From: Enterobacter sp. JBIWA008
Lineage (GTDB): Bacteria; Pseudomonadota; Gammaproteobacteria; Enterobacterales; Enterobacteriaceae
NCBI RefSeq assembly: GCF_019968765.1
Contig: NZ_CP074149.1
Location: 3,410,001-3,474,000 of the forward strand
Reading direction: 5' to 3'
Length of the DNA: 64,000 nt
Part shown: piece by piece, positions 21,970-32,524 of the stretch
Position numbering within the stretch: the stretch's first letter is position 1
Layout of the letters: the number at the start of each line of letters is the position of its first letter
Notes under the pieces: model-generated
What the model was told of the DNA's origin: nothing
Database searches by the model: none
Seen by the model: only the letters and a program-made list of their open reading frames with translations
Position numbers and translations under genes: made by a program

Positions 21970-21997
21970 TTGACTCATTTTCAACTCTCCCTATAAT
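21970..21997 (+). promoter_or_regulatory. Promoter of the tRNA-Val/tRNA-Lys operon
   Basis: TTGACT (21970-21975) and TATAAT (21992-21997) are 16 bases apart, followed by GCGACTCC (GC-rich discriminator) and preceded by an AT-rich stretch that could act as an UP element. The first tRNA starts 18 bases after the -10. Confidence 0.88.
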
Positions 21998-22014
21998 GCG
22001 ACTCCACACAGCGG

Positions 22015-22090
22015 GGGTGATTAGCTCAGTTGGTAGAGCATCTCCTTTACACGGAGGGGGTCGGCGGTTCGAGCCCGTCATCACCCACCA
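22015..22090 (+). tRNA. valU: tRNA-Val (anticodon UAC), copy 1
   Basis: 76 nt with CCA; anticodon loop TTTACAC. Its acceptor is GGGTGAT/ATCACCC, differing from the next two copies (GGGCGAT/ATCGCCC) by a paired T-A to C-G change. E. coli symbols are given by order. Confidence 0.97.
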
Positions 22091-22131
22091 TCTACTTTGG
22101 TAGACCCGCAGTGCAGATAAGAATTGAGATT

Positions 22132-22207
22132 GGGCGATTAGCTCAGTTGGTAGAGCATCTCCTTTACACGGAGGGGGTCGGCGGTTCGAGCCCGTCATCG
22201 CCCACCA
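22132..22207 (+). tRNA. valX: tRNA-Val (anticodon UAC), copy 2
   Basis: 76 nt with CCA, acceptor GGGCGAT/ATCGCCC; identical to copy 3. Confidence 0.97.
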
Positions 22208-22236
22208 TTCTCACCTTATCGTAGCAGTTCCGAAAT

Positions 22237-22312
22237 GGGCGATTAGCTCAGTTGGTAGAGCATCTCCTTTACACGGAGGGGGTCGGCGGTTCGAGCCCGT
22301 CATCGCCCACCA
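22237..22312 (+). tRNA. valY: tRNA-Val (anticodon UAC), copy 3
   Basis: 76 nt with CCA, identical to copy 2; tRNA-Lys follows after four bases. Confidence 0.97.
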
Positions 22313-22316
22313 TTTC

Positions 22317-22392
22317 GGGTCGTTAGCTCAGTTGGTAGAGCAGTTGACTTTTAATCAATTGGTCGCAGGTTCGAATCCTGCACGACCCACCA
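22317..22392 (+). tRNA. lysV: tRNA-Lys (anticodon UUU)
   Basis: 76 nt with CCA; acceptor GGGTCGT/ACGACCC, anticodon loop CTTTTAA (UUU). It is the last gene of the val-val-val-lys operon. Confidence 0.98.
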
Positions 22393-22396
22393 ATGT

Positions 22397-22423
22397 AAAA
22401 AAGCGCCCTAAAGGCGCTTTTTT
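22397..22423 (+). terminator. Terminator of the tRNA-Val/Lys operon
   Basis: AAAAAAGCGCC pairs with GGCGCTTTTTT around CTAAA, five bases after the tRNA-Lys CCA. It also sits just past the xapR stop on the other strand. Confidence 0.9.
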
Positions 22424-22439
22424 ACTATCTGCAGTTTGT

Positions 22440-23330
22440 CTACTTCCTTGCCGTCAACGTTGCAATCAACGTCTTCACCGCTGGAGTCGCCTGCTTCTCG
22501 TCATACACCACATACAAATCTGCCGGTATACGCTCTTTCAGCGGACGGAAAACCACGCCCGGCCACTGCATTTGCGCGTAGCTGTCTGCGGCGAGCGTAA
22601 TCCCCATCCCCATGCTGATCATCGCCAACACCGTTTGCGGTTCAACGGCTTCGCGCACAATCATCGGCGATAAACCGGCCTGCTGGCAGACGCGATGTAA
22701 AAATGCCCAGTCAGAATGGGCCGACGGCATCGTGACAAAATACTCGTCCTGCAATTCTGCGAGCGAAATGGAAGATTCCCTGACCAGCCGATGATCTTCC
22801 GGCATCGCCACCAGAAAAGCCGCTTCACGCAACCGCAGGCTGGTAAACCCCGCTGTAGGTTCCGTGGCCATTCGCCAGATCCCGACATCCAGTTCCCGGC
22901 GCTCAAGCAGCGCCATCTGCATTACCGGTGATTTTTCGCGAAAAACGACATCAACATTCGGATGCTCTTTCAAAAAAATGCGCATGACCGTGCGCACTTC
23001 ACTCCACATGGCGGTGCCCACAATCCCCAGCTCAATGCGCCCTGCCTCACCCCGGCCAATTTGCTCGACGCGAGCCAGAGCCTGGTTTGCACTGGCAAGC
23101 AGCCGGCGGGATTCTTCCATCAGCACTTTACCGGCATGCGTCAACGCGACGCTCCGCGAGTGACGAATAAACAGTAACGTGCCCAGCTGACTTTCCAGCT
23201 CTTTAATATGCAGGCTTAACGGCGGCTGAGACATATTGAGACGGGTCGCAGCCCGTCCAAAATGCAGTTCCTCCGCCACGGCCAGAAAATAGCGCAGCAG
23301 CTTGAGATCGGTCCGATAGACGCGTTCCAT
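22440..23330 (-). CDS. xapR: XapR, LysR-type activator of xanthosine genes
   Basis: 296 residues (E. coli 294). It has an N-terminal winged HTH (FGRAATRLNMSQPPLSLHIKE) and a periplasmic-binding-like effector domain. XapR activates xapAB in response to xanthosine or deoxyinosine. The ATG at 23330 (MERVYRTDLK) matches the family start; the frame reaches 23354 but the extra eight residues are not conserved. It lies 67 bases downstream of xapB on the same strand, as in E. coli. Confidence 0.93.
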   Translation of the reverse strand: MERVYRTDLKLLRYFLAVAEELHFGRAATRLNMSQPPLSLHIKELESQLGTLLFIRHSRSVALTHAGKVLMEESRRLLASANQALARVEQIGRGEAGRIELGIVGTAMWSEVRTVMRIFLKEHPNVDVVFREKSPVMQMALLERRELDVGIWRMATEPTAGFTSLRLREAAFLVAMPEDHRLVRESSISLAELQDEYFVTMPSAHSDWAFLHRVCQQAGLSPMIVREAVEPQTVLAMISMGMGITLAADSYAQMQWPGVVFRPLKERIPADLYVVYDEKQATPAVKTLIATLTARK

Positions 23331-23397
23331 CAAAACATATCCTGGCGATAACACTTATGCGCTTACCTTAAAGCCTTTCAGCGTCCGAGGGGGAAAT

Positions 23398-24654
23398 TTA
23401 GTGCGCAACTGTGCGCATCTCGCTGTTTTTACTGGTGTGGTGGTAGTTAAAGCTGAAGTAAAAGACTACCGCGAGCACCAGGGCATAGGCCGCAAACACC
23501 AGCCAGATCGTCTGCCAGTCTTTCATTCCGTCGACCGAGAAATAATCGACTGCCATACCGCTCAATACCGAACCGAAATACGCGCCGATACCATTAACGG
23601 TCGTCATAAACAACCCTTGTGCGCTGGCACGGATATCGGTGCTGACTTTCTGTTCAACAAATACCGAGCCCGAAATGTTGAAGAAGTCGAACGCGCAGCC
23701 GTAGACAATCATTGAGAACATGAGCAGCACAAATCCCGTCGCGGACGGATCGCCAAAGGCAAATAGCCCAAATCGTAGCATCCAGGCCACCATGCTCATC
23801 AGCATGACGGCTTTAATGCCAAATCGTCCGAGAAAGTACGGAATGGTCAGAATGAAGAACACCTCAGACATTTGCGAAACGGAGAGCAGAATGGACGGAT
23901 ATTTGACGATAAAGCTATCTGCATACGCCGGATTACGCGCAAAATCATGCAGGAAGGGGCTGCCAAATGTGTTGGTTATCTGCAGCACCGCGCCCAGCAG
24001 CATCGCGAATAAAAAGAATACCGCCATCCGGGGCTGTTTAAACAGAATAAACGCATTGAGGCCCAGCTTGCTTGCCAGAGACGGAGACGTTTTTGTCTTC
24101 GCAACCGGAATTGCCGGCAACGTCAGAGAATAGAGCGACAGCAGCAGGGAGGCGGCAGCCGCAATATAGAGCTGCACGTTGCTCAGCTCCGCCCCCATCA
24201 GGCTTATGGCCCACATCGCGGCAATAAAGCCCACGGTGCCATACACCCGCACTCGCGGAAAATGGCTCACCGTATCCAGCCCTGCCTGTTCAAGGCAGGA
24301 GTAGGAAATGGTGTTCGACAGCGCAATCGTGGGCATAAAGGCCATCGCATTCACCAGCATAACCCAGAACATCAGCCCGGGCTCATTGACCTGCGCGGCA
24401 TAGCAGAGCGCGACGGCGCAGACGAGGTGGCAAATCACGTAGGCGCGGTCGGCCCGCAGCCACTTGTCGGCAATAATCCCCACCAGCGAAGGCATAACGA
24501 TCGCGGCAAGTCCTTTGGAGCTGAACACCATGCCCACGTCGGAGCCGGTAAAGTGTAGGGTGTTAATCATGTAAGCGCCGAGGGTAACCAGCCAGCACCC
24601 CCAGATAAAATATTGCATAAAGGACATCAGCTTTAAGCGAGTCGTGATGTTCAT
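23398..24654 (-). CDS. xapB: XapB, xanthosine:H+ symporter
   Basis: 418 residues, equal to E. coli XapB. It is an MFS nucleoside:H+ symporter of the NupG family with 12 hydrophobic segments; it starts MSFMQYFIWGCWLVTLGAYM and has the family block FFNISGSVFVEQKV near residue 325. It brings xanthosine across the inner membrane for cleavage by XapA. It follows xapA by 51 bases that contain a hairpin. Confidence 0.94.
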   Translation of the reverse strand: MNITTRLKLMSFMQYFIWGCWLVTLGAYMINTLHFTGSDVGMVFSSKGLAAIVMPSLVGIIADKWLRADRAYVICHLVCAVALCYAAQVNEPGLMFWVMLVNAMAFMPTIALSNTISYSCLEQAGLDTVSHFPRVRVYGTVGFIAAMWAISLMGAELSNVQLYIAAAASLLLSLYSLTLPAIPVAKTKTSPSLASKLGLNAFILFKQPRMAVFFLFAMLLGAVLQITNTFGSPFLHDFARNPAYADSFIVKYPSILLSVSQMSEVFFILTIPYFLGRFGIKAVMLMSMVAWMLRFGLFAFGDPSATGFVLLMFSMIVYGCAFDFFNISGSVFVEQKVSTDIRASAQGLFMTTVNGIGAYFGSVLSGMAVDYFSVDGMKDWQTIWLVFAAYALVLAVVFYFSFNYHHTSKNSEMRTVAH

Positions 24655-24674
24655 AACCCATTCCTTATAGCAGC

Positions 24675-24692
24675 GTGGCCCTCACGGGCCAC
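24675..24692. other. Intercistronic hairpin xapA-xapB
   Basis: GTGGCCC and GGGCCAC form a perfect 7-bp stem with a TCAC (GTGA on the transcript) tetraloop. No T run follows on the transcribed strand, so mRNA stabilisation or processing is more likely than termination. Confidence 0.5.
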
Positions 24693-24705
24693 TTTATTGT
24701 TCTAC

Positions 24706-25530
24706 TCAGGCAATATGGCGAAGAAAACCGCAGATAAGATTGATAAAGTTCTGGCGGGAAAGCTCAGCGGCAGCGAGGGTTTGTTCATGCGAGAGTTTGA
24801 CATCGCCCAGACCTTCCGCGAGATTGGTGATTGCAGAAACGGCCACGACCTTCAGGCCGCAGTGACGCGCGGTAATCACTTCCGGCACCACGGACATCCC
24901 CACCACATCGCCGCCTATAATCTGCATCATGCGGATCTCGGCCGCCGTCTCGAAGTTCGGGCCGGGATAAGAGACAAAAACCCCTTCATGCAGCGGGAAG
25001 CCTTCTTTCGTTGCCACGGTTTGCAGAACGGCACGGTAATCCGCGTCGTAAGCATTGGCCAGAGAGAAGAAACGATCGCCAAAGCGCTCATCGTTCAGCC
25101 CCACCATCGGCGTGCCCGGCATGGTGTTGATATGGTCGCTCAGGGCAACCAGGCTTCCTGGCTGAACATCCGGACGCAGTGAGCCCGCCGCATTGGTGCT
25201 AAACAGCAGCTCGCACCCCAGCAGCTTAAAGGTGCGGATCGCATCGGTCATAATGGTCATCCCGCGCCCTTCATAGAAGTGGCCGCGCCCTTTCATACAG
25301 GCCACGGGAACACCAGCAAGATGACCCAACACCAGCTCACCAGCATGCCCGTGCACGGTGCTTACCGGAAAACCCGGCAGCTTTTCATAGCTGAGAGAGA
25401 TAGCATCCTCAATTTGGTCGGCAAGTGCACCAAGGCCAGAACCGAGAATGAACGCAACGCGGGGAGTGAAATTGGGTTTGAACGCACGGATAATATCGGC
25501 ACAGTATACTGGGTTATTCGAGACGGACAT
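24706..25530 (-). CDS. xapA: XapA, xanthosine (purine nucleoside) phosphorylase
   Basis: 274 residues (E. coli 277). It is a trimeric-type purine nucleoside phosphorylase (PNP class II) splitting xanthosine, inosine and guanosine with phosphate. Visible are the phosphate-binding LGSGLGALAD near residue 30, the VHGHAGELVLG block near 60, RGHFYEGRGM near 83 and STNAAGSL near 111. AAGGAG lies before the ATG. An inverted repeat at 25554-25572 is a candidate operator. Confidence 0.95.
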   Translation of the reverse strand: MSVSNNPVYCADIIRAFKPNFTPRVAFILGSGLGALADQIEDAISLSYEKLPGFPVSTVHGHAGELVLGHLAGVPVACMKGRGHFYEGRGMTIMTDAIRTFKLLGCELLFSTNAAGSLRPDVQPGSLVALSDHINTMPGTPMVGLNDERFGDRFFSLANAYDADYRAVLQTVATKEGFPLHEGVFVSYPGPNFETAAEIRMMQIIGGDVVGMSVVPEVITARHCGLKVVAVSAITNLAEGLGDVKLSHEQTLAAAELSRQNFINLICGFLRHIA

Positions 25531-25553
25531 AAAGGCTCCTTGAGAACAAAGAT

Positions 25554-25572
25554 TGCGATATCACAGATCGCA
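25554..25572. promoter_or_regulatory. Inverted repeat upstream of xapA, candidate XapR operator
   Basis: TGCGAT-N7-ATCGCA is a perfect 6-bp palindrome in the xapA leader/promoter, 24 bases before the ATG. LysR-type regulators bind interrupted dyads of this kind; assignment to XapR is inference. Confidence 0.4.
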
Positions 25573-25683
25573 TGACCTTAGTCTTATATCCGGTGCCTGC
25601 GGGTTATCACCAATACACTTTCACCACGCCAGCAATACTGATTTCATATCAATGTAACCCCCTGCCGGACATAGCAGTTTTCC

Positions 25684-25710
25684 TCAAGCTCCTACCGTTG
25701 GTGCCGATAC
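25684..25710 (+). promoter_or_regulatory. Sigma-28 (FliA) promoter for the FlxA-like gene
   Basis: TCAAGCTC and GCCGATAC are spaced by exactly 11 bases, matching the flagellar sigma-28 consensus TAAAGTTT-N11-GCCGATAA with the GCCGATA core intact. The gene starts 28 bases downstream. Confidence 0.8.
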
Positions 25711-25737
25711 CACTGTTTTATGGTAAGAGGAAAATCT

Positions 25738-26076
25738 ATGTCGACGATTCAGGTAACAACCCCCTCAGTCCAAACCAGCAATAGCGGCAGTCACTCCGGC
25801 GGCAACGATATTGCTGCGCAAATCAGCCGCATTACGGAGCAGATCGCTAAGCTGACTCAGCAGCTAAAAGAGCTGCCAGAGAGTGCCGGTAGTCCAGAGG
25901 AGAAGAAAAAACAACAGGAGCTCATTCAGACGCAGCTTAAAGTACTGCAGACACAGCTTGCGCAGTTATTGCGCCAGCAAGCTGAAGAAGCCCAGAAGAA
26001 ACAAGACCAGAAGCAGGGCAAAGTAGAAGGGGTGAACAACCCGTCAGATGAAAATCAGATCGATATCTACATCTGA
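25738..26076 (+). CDS. FlxA-like coiled-coil protein
   Basis: 112 residues. A Ser/Thr/Gly-rich N-terminus is followed by a Gln/Glu/Lys-rich coiled coil (about residues 28-95, including [11 protein letters not shown] and [20 protein letters not shown]) and an acidic tail. The pattern matches FlxA, the Qin-prophage-encoded class III flagellar-regulon protein of E. coli, function unknown. The sigma-28 promoter just upstream independently supports this. The ATG at 25738 follows AAGAGGA. The stop overlaps the convergent yfeR end by 10 bases. E. coli K-12 does not have such a gene at this place as far as I recall. Confidence 0.82.
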   Translation: MSTIQVTTPSVQTSNSGSHSGGNDIAAQISRITEQIAKLTQQLKELPESAGSPEEKKKQQELIQTQLKVLQTQLAQLLRQQAEEAQKKQDQKQGKVEGVNNPSDENQIDIYI

Positions 26077-27008
26077 TAGTCTGTTGCGCTAAACAGTGGG
26101 TCGCGTATACGGGCTTCGGTTAATCTTTGCGCCTGGATACGCACCACTTCCCAGATAGCCTGTGCCGCACCCGAGAGTGAACGATTTTTTCGCCGCACCA
26201 GCATCAGCTTTCGCTCGACAACGGGCATCAATCGCTTAACGACCAGTCGATTTCCCTGCGGCAGGGGAAGCGCCAGGGCGGGCAACACGCTGATGCCAAT
26301 GCCGGCTTCCACCATGGGAAACAGCGTCGCCGGGTGACCAATCTCCTGCACGATTGTTGCCTTTACGCCCTGATTCACCAGCGCGGAATCAATCAGCGGA
26401 CGGCTGCCCGAGGCATAATCCTGTAAAACAAGGTTCGCGCCCTGCAGGGACTGCCAGCTGACCTCCGGCAACGTGGCTAGCGGATCGTCGTCACGACAGA
26501 GCAGCAAAAACGGCTCAGAAAGTACGCTTTCGCACGCCAGATCGCTCGCCTGGCCGGGATCGATAACAATACCAAAATCGACATCCCCCTGGCGGATGCT
26601 CTCCAGCACCCACTGTTGCGGCCTGTCATGCAGCACAAAATCAATGTCCGGGTAGAGATGGCTTCCCTCGGCAATACACTGAGGGATAAGGTGTGCGGAT
26701 ATCGTCTGGCTGGCCGCGACCCGCACGGTACCCGAAAGCTGCTGACCCAGCCTACCCACGTCTCTGAGCGTGCTGTTGAGCTCATCCAGCAACCGTTCAA
26801 GGCGCATAGCCAGCTGTTGTCCCGCTTCGGTCAGCACTACTTCACGCGTGGTGCGGTCAAGTAACCGGACGCCAGTCTGATTTTCCAGCTCTTTCACGCT
26901 GTGGCTGACCGCCGACTGGCTCAGGCCAATCATCTCTCCTGCCCGGCTAAAGCTGCGAGCCTGCGCGACAGTGACAAAAACACGAAGCTGACGTAATGAA
27001 TAATTCAT
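26067..27008 (-). CDS. yfeR: YfeR, LysR-type regulator
   Basis: 313 residues (E. coli 308). The N-terminal HTH reads [22 protein letters not shown], followed by a LysR substrate-binding domain. In Salmonella YfeR has been reported to respond to osmolarity and to control the neighbouring divergent gene yfeH. It starts 89 bases from yfeH; a palindrome ATTCATGAAT at 27016-27025 just upstream of its own start is a possible operator. Its last codons overlap the FlxA-like gene on the other strand. Confidence 0.93.
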   Translation of the reverse strand: MNYSLRQLRVFVTVAQARSFSRAGEMIGLSQSAVSHSVKELENQTGVRLLDRTTREVVLTEAGQQLAMRLERLLDELNSTLRDVGRLGQQLSGTVRVAASQTISAHLIPQCIAEGSHLYPDIDFVLHDRPQQWVLESIRQGDVDFGIVIDPGQASDLACESVLSEPFLLLCRDDDPLATLPEVSWQSLQGANLVLQDYASGSRPLIDSALVNQGVKATIVQEIGHPATLFPMVEAGIGISVLPALALPLPQGNRLVVKRLMPVVERKLMLVRRKNRSLSGAAQAIWEVVRIQAQRLTEARIRDPLFSATDYQM

Positions 27009-27015
27009 CTTTTTA

Positions 27016-27025
27016 ATTCATGAAT
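27016..27025. promoter_or_regulatory. Palindrome in the yfeR-yfeH divergent region
   Basis: ATTCATGAAT is a perfect 10-bp palindrome eight bases upstream of the yfeR start, in an AT-rich 89-base divergent promoter region. It is a candidate YfeR autoregulatory site; short palindromes also occur by chance. Confidence 0.3.
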
Positions 27026-27097
27026 GGATGCAATAAATCAATTTTATTTCTCAAACGGAAAAAAGCACAATAGCGACATCTGTTTTCAGGAGTCATT

Positions 27098-28093
27098 ATG
27101 AAACTATTTCGTATTGTTGATCCGTTTACGCTCACCCTGGTAGTTACCGTTTTACTGGCCTCTTTCTTCCCCGCTCGCGGCGGTTTCGTACCGTTTTTTG
27201 AAGGGCTGACGACGGCCGCTATCGCACTGCTGTTCTTTATGCACGGCGCAAAGCTCTCCCGTGAAGCCATTATCGCGGGCGGAAGCCACTGGCGACTGCA
27301 CCTCTGGGTGATGTGCAGCACGTTCATTCTTTTCCCGATCCTCGGGGTGCTGTTTGCCTGGTGGGCACCGGTTAACGTCGACCCGGCCCTCTACACCGGT
27401 TTCCTGTATCTCTGTATTCTTCCGGCTACCGTACAGTCCGCCATTGCCTTTACCTCACTTGCGGGAGGAAACGTCGCAGCCGCGGTCTGCTCGGCATCGG
27501 CATCCAGCCTGCTGGGAATTTTCGTTTCCCCGCTGCTGGTGGGCCTGCTGATGAACATGCACGGCGCGGAAGGTAACCTTGAGCAGGTGGGCAAAATCTG
27601 TCTGCAGCTGCTGCTGCCGTTTGTGCTGGGGCATCTTTCCCGACCGTGGACCGGCGCGTTTGTGGCGAAGCATAAAAAATGGATTTCAAAAACCGACCAG
27701 ACCTCGATTCTGCTGGTGGTTTACTCCGCCTTCAGTGAAGCAGTGGTAAATGGCATCTGGCACAAGGTGGGCGCAGGCTCGCTGCTGTTTATCGTGGTAG
27801 TCAGCATTGTCCTGCTGGCGATTGTAATAGCGGTAAACGTCTTTGTGGCACGCAAATGCGGCTTCAACAAAGCGGATGAAATTACGATTGTCTTCTGCGG
27901 TTCGAAGAAGAGCCTGGCGAACGGCATCCCGATGGCCAACATTCTGTTCCCGACCTCGGTGATTGGGATGATGGTGCTGCCGCTGATGATTTTCCATCAG
28001 ATCCAGCTGATGGTCTGCGCAGTGCTGGCGCGTCGCTACAAGCGCCAGACCGAAAAGCTGGCGCAGGAAGAAACCCGCGCCGCGAAGGCTTAA
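27098..28093 (+). CDS. yfeH: YfeH, bile-acid/sodium-symporter-family membrane protein
   Basis: 331 residues (E. coli 332) with about nine to ten hydrophobic segments. It belongs to the BASS/SBF-like family (PF13593): FFMHGAKLSREAIIAGG near residue 47 and FCGSKKSLANGIPMANILF near 267 are typical. The substrate is unknown. CAGGAG precedes the ATG. It is divergent from yfeR, whose Salmonella counterpart regulates it. The stop shares TTAA with the ypeB stop on the opposite strand. Confidence 0.93.
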   Translation: MKLFRIVDPFTLTLVVTVLLASFFPARGGFVPFFEGLTTAAIALLFFMHGAKLSREAIIAGGSHWRLHLWVMCSTFILFPILGVLFAWWAPVNVDPALYTGFLYLCILPATVQSAIAFTSLAGGNVAAAVCSASASSLLGIFVSPLLVGLLMNMHGAEGNLEQVGKICLQLLLPFVLGHLSRPWTGAFVAKHKKWISKTDQTSILLVVYSAFSEAVVNGIWHKVGAGSLLFIVVVSIVLLAIVIAVNVFVARKCGFNKADEITIVFCGSKKSLANGIPMANILFPTSVIGMMVLPLMIFHQIQLMVCAVLARRYKRQTEKLAQEETRAAKA

Positions 28094-28305
28094 GGACGTT
28101 TCAGGGGCTGCACCAGCTGGGTCAGCCCCTCGGTTTTGATCAGTAACGTGATAGCCATCAGCTCGCCCAGCCGCCCGGCCGGGAATTCATCCTTGCGGGC
28201 AAACCACAGCAGATACTCCTCCGGCAAATCAATCAGCCTGCGGCCCTTGTATTTACCGAACGGCATCTCCGTATTGGCGATCTCAACGAGCTGCTCTTTC
28301 TCCAC
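28090..28305 (-). CDS. ypeB: YpeB, DUF3820 small protein
   Basis: 71 residues (E. coli 72), GTG start. The DUF3820 core MPFGKYKGRRLIDLPEEYLL is also found in putative quorum-sensing-regulated and exonuclease-associated small proteins; its function is unknown. It starts one base after the ligA stop, so it is translationally coupled to ligA, an arrangement kept in E. coli. The stop overlaps the convergent yfeH stop (28090-28093). Confidence 0.9.
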   Translation of the reverse strand: MEKEQLVEIANTEMPFGKYKGRRLIDLPEEYLLWFARKDEFPAGRLGELMAITLLIKTEGLTQLVQPLKRP

Positions 28306-28306
28306 G

Positions 28307-30331
<2,025 letters not shown>

Positions 30332-30337
30332 TCAATG

Positions 30338-30364
30338 AGAAAAAACCCCCGACAGGCGGGGGTT
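30338..30364 (-). terminator. Terminator after zipA
   Basis: On the minus strand AACCCCC pairs with GGGGGTT around GCCTGTC, followed by T residues, 28 bases after the zipA stop and just before ligA. Confidence 0.85.
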
Positions 30365-30391
30365 GAGGAGGAGTCGAAGTAAACGCGAGGA

Positions 30392-31369
30392 TTACGCGTT
30401 CGCTTCCTTAACTTCGCGGATGCGGTCCTGATACTCACGCAGCTTCTGCGGGGTCATCATTCGACGCTGATCGTCGAGCACCACGCCACCGACTTCGTCA
30501 GCGATGTGCTGAGCGGACTGCAGCATCAGCTTAAAGTTTTGCAGTTCGTCGCCATAGGACGGCACCTGCATAAAGATAGTCACGCCTGGGGTCACGAAAT
30601 CACCGGTCATTTCCGGATCAAAGGTGCCAGGATTAACCATGTTGGCCAGGCTGAACAACGCCGGACCGCTACCGTCAGGGCTCAGGTGGCGATGGAAGAT
30701 GTTCATATCGCCAAACTTGAAGCCTGCCTGTTGAATACTGTTAAGCAGTACGTCACCGTTGAGATGGCTACCGTGATGCGCGGCCACGTTCATGATGATC
30801 ACCGCTTCTTTGCGCTGCGGTTTTTCAACAACCGGCTCTGGCTCTACAACGGGCTCAGGCTCAACGTGCGGTGCCGGAGCGGGCTGAGGCGCAGGCTGCA
30901 CGTGAACAGGCTGCTGCGGCTGTTGTACCGGCTGAGCAGGCTGTTGTTGCACGGGCTGCTGCACCGGTTGCTGTTGAACCGGCTGGGCAGGCTGCTGATA
31001 GACAGGCTGTTGCGGCGGCTGGCGCACCGGCTCTTCCACAGGCTGCGGCGCTGGCTGGCGCGGCTGTGCAGAAGCATACGGCGGTTGATACTGGTGCTGC
31101 GAAGGACGAGGCGCTTCATGCTCCCCATGGCCTGCGCCGGGCGCAGTATTGACCCGATGAACACGAACTTCACCCACGCCGTCGTCGTCGCTGCCGTCGA
31201 TGTCAACTTCACCGTCATCGTCGTCACGACTGGACTTCATGCGCTTCAGTGGGCGATCGCGGAACATCGAGGAACGCTCTTTACGGCTGGTCCAAAAACC
31301 ATGTACCAGTAAAGCGATTATGGCGATCGCGCCAACAATGATTAATATCAGACGCAAATCCTGCATCAT
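30392..31369 (-). CDS. zipA: ZipA, cell-division protein anchoring FtsZ
   Basis: 325 residues (E. coli 328). A single N-terminal transmembrane segment ([20 protein letters not shown]), a basic then acidic stretch, a long Pro/Gln linker of imperfect QPVQQ repeats (about 90-180), and the conserved C-terminal FtsZ-binding domain (about 185-325). It tethers the Z ring to the inner membrane. The start MMQDLRL at 31369 matches the family; the frame reaches 31420 with unrelated residues. The linker is mirrored by misleading Ala/Arg-rich frames on the other strand. Confidence 0.96.
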   Translation of the reverse strand: MMQDLRLILIIVGAIAIIALLVHGFWTSRKERSSMFRDRPLKRMKSSRDDDDGEVDIDGSDDDGVGEVRVHRVNTAPGAGHGEHEAPRPSQHQYQPPYASAQPRQPAPQPVEEPVRQPPQQPVYQQPAQPVQQQPVQQPVQQQPAQPVQQPQQPVHVQPAPQPAPAPHVEPEPVVEPEPVVEKPQRKEAVIIMNVAAHHGSHLNGDVLLNSIQQAGFKFGDMNIFHRHLSPDGSGPALFSLANMVNPGTFDPEMTGDFVTPGVTIFMQVPSYGDELQNFKLMLQSAQHIADEVGGVVLDDQRRMMTPQKLREYQDRIREVKEANA

Positions 31370-31599
31370 TATATTCTCTGTTGTTCTAACACCTTGCCAC
31401 CACGGCAAACATTTACTCACTAAGAGTATTTGCCGTTTACGTCAAGTGCAAGTGTGTGCAGAGCATTCACAGCATAAAGATGAAGGAAATCGTGCTTTTT
31501 GCTGGTTTTTCGAACATTTCCGAACTGGTCATTGCTACGTAAGTGGATAATATAGGCGGGCAATTCCACTGGTTGTGTAAAAAGGAGTACAGCCTGGCT

Positions 31600-32361
31600 A
31601 TGGTTTCAACATCTTCTTCTCCCTCGCGTAGCGGCGTCTGGTATTTTTCACAGGGCTGGAAACTGGTCTCCCTGCCGGGGATTCGACGCTTCGTGATTCT
31701 GCCGCTGTTGATCAACATTATTCTGATGGGTGGCGCGTTCTGGTGGCTGTTCACAAAGCTGGAGAGCTGGATACCGTCGCTGATGAGCTACGTGCCGGAC
31801 TGGCTGCAGTGGCTTAACTACCTGCTCTGGCCGTTGGCGGTGATCTCCGTACTGCTGGTGTTTGGGTATTTCTTTTCGACGATTGCCAACTGGATAGCCG
31901 CACCGTTTAACGGCCTGCTGGCGGAACAGCTGGAAGCGCGACTTACCGGCGCAACACCGCCCGACACGGGAGTGCTGGGGATCATGAAAGACCTGCCACG
32001 CATCATGAAGCGGGAGTGGCAGAAGTTTGCCTGGTACCTGCCCCGCGCGATTGTGCTGCTTATCCTCTATTTTGTGCCAGGCATTGGCCAGACGGTGGCA
32101 CCTGTGCTGTGGTTCCTGTTCAGCGCCTGGATGCTGGCCATCCAGTACTGCGATTACCCGTTCGATAACCACAAGGTGCCGTTTAAAGAGATGCGTACGG
32201 CCCTGCGCAGCCAGAAGGTCGCCAATATGCAGTTTGGCGCGCTGACCAGCCTGTTCACCATGATTCCCTTCCTGAATCTGTTCATCATGCCCGTCGCCGT
32301 CTGCGGCGCGACGGCAATGTGGGTCGACTGCTACCGTGCTAAGCACGCGTTATGGAAATAA
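31600..32361 (+). CDS. cysZ: CysZ, sulfate channel/transporter
   Basis: 253 residues, equal to E. coli CysZ. It is an inner-membrane protein with four main hydrophobic segments that admits sulfate for cysteine synthesis. AAAGGAG at 31581-31587 supports the ATG at 31600, which gives the family start MVS; the frame extends to 31543 without conservation. It is divergent from zipA and 163 bases upstream of cysK, with which it shares the sulfur-assimilation role. Confidence 0.95.
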   Translation: MVSTSSSPSRSGVWYFSQGWKLVSLPGIRRFVILPLLINIILMGGAFWWLFTKLESWIPSLMSYVPDWLQWLNYLLWPLAVISVLLVFGYFFSTIANWIAAPFNGLLAEQLEARLTGATPPDTGVLGIMKDLPRIMKREWQKFAWYLPRAIVLLILYFVPGIGQTVAPVLWFLFSAWMLAIQYCDYPFDNHKVPFKEMRTALRSQKVANMQFGALTSLFTMIPFLNLFIMPVAVCGATAMWVDCYRAKHALWK

Positions 32362-32397
32362 TGCAAAAATGTGTAAAGCAGGGGTGGCTTATGCTGC

Positions 32398-32432
32398 CCC
32401 TTATTCCATACTGATCCCCATTATTTCCTTGC
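32398..32432. promoter_or_regulatory. Possible CysB-binding half-sites upstream of cysK
   Basis: TTATTCCATA (32401-32410) and TTATTTCC (32421-32428) resemble the loosely conserved TTATTCC-type CysB half-sites, about 100-125 bases before cysK. E. coli cysK is CysB-activated. The motif is weak, so confidence is low. Confidence 0.35.
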
Positions 32433-32524
32433 AGTATATAGATATGCGAATTCCTTACTTCCCCCTACCTGCTCAACAGGTATGCTGGGTCGGTATCCCA
32501 ATTTCATACAGTTAAGGACAGGCC

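Noticed and set aside
22030..22224. Open frame with an internal repeat (HLLYTEGVGGSSPSSPT)
   Set aside because: It is the translation of tandem tRNA-Val genes; the opposite-strand frame at 21896-22198 is the same artefact.
22018..22312. Regularly spaced near-identical repeats resembling a short CRISPR array
   Set aside because: Each 76-base unit folds as tRNA-Val with CCA; spacers are 41 and 29 bases and not CRISPR-like.
30871..31312. Ala-, Arg- and Leu-rich frames on the plus strand inside zipA
   Set aside because: They mirror the Pro/Gln linker of ZipA in another frame; no start signal or family.
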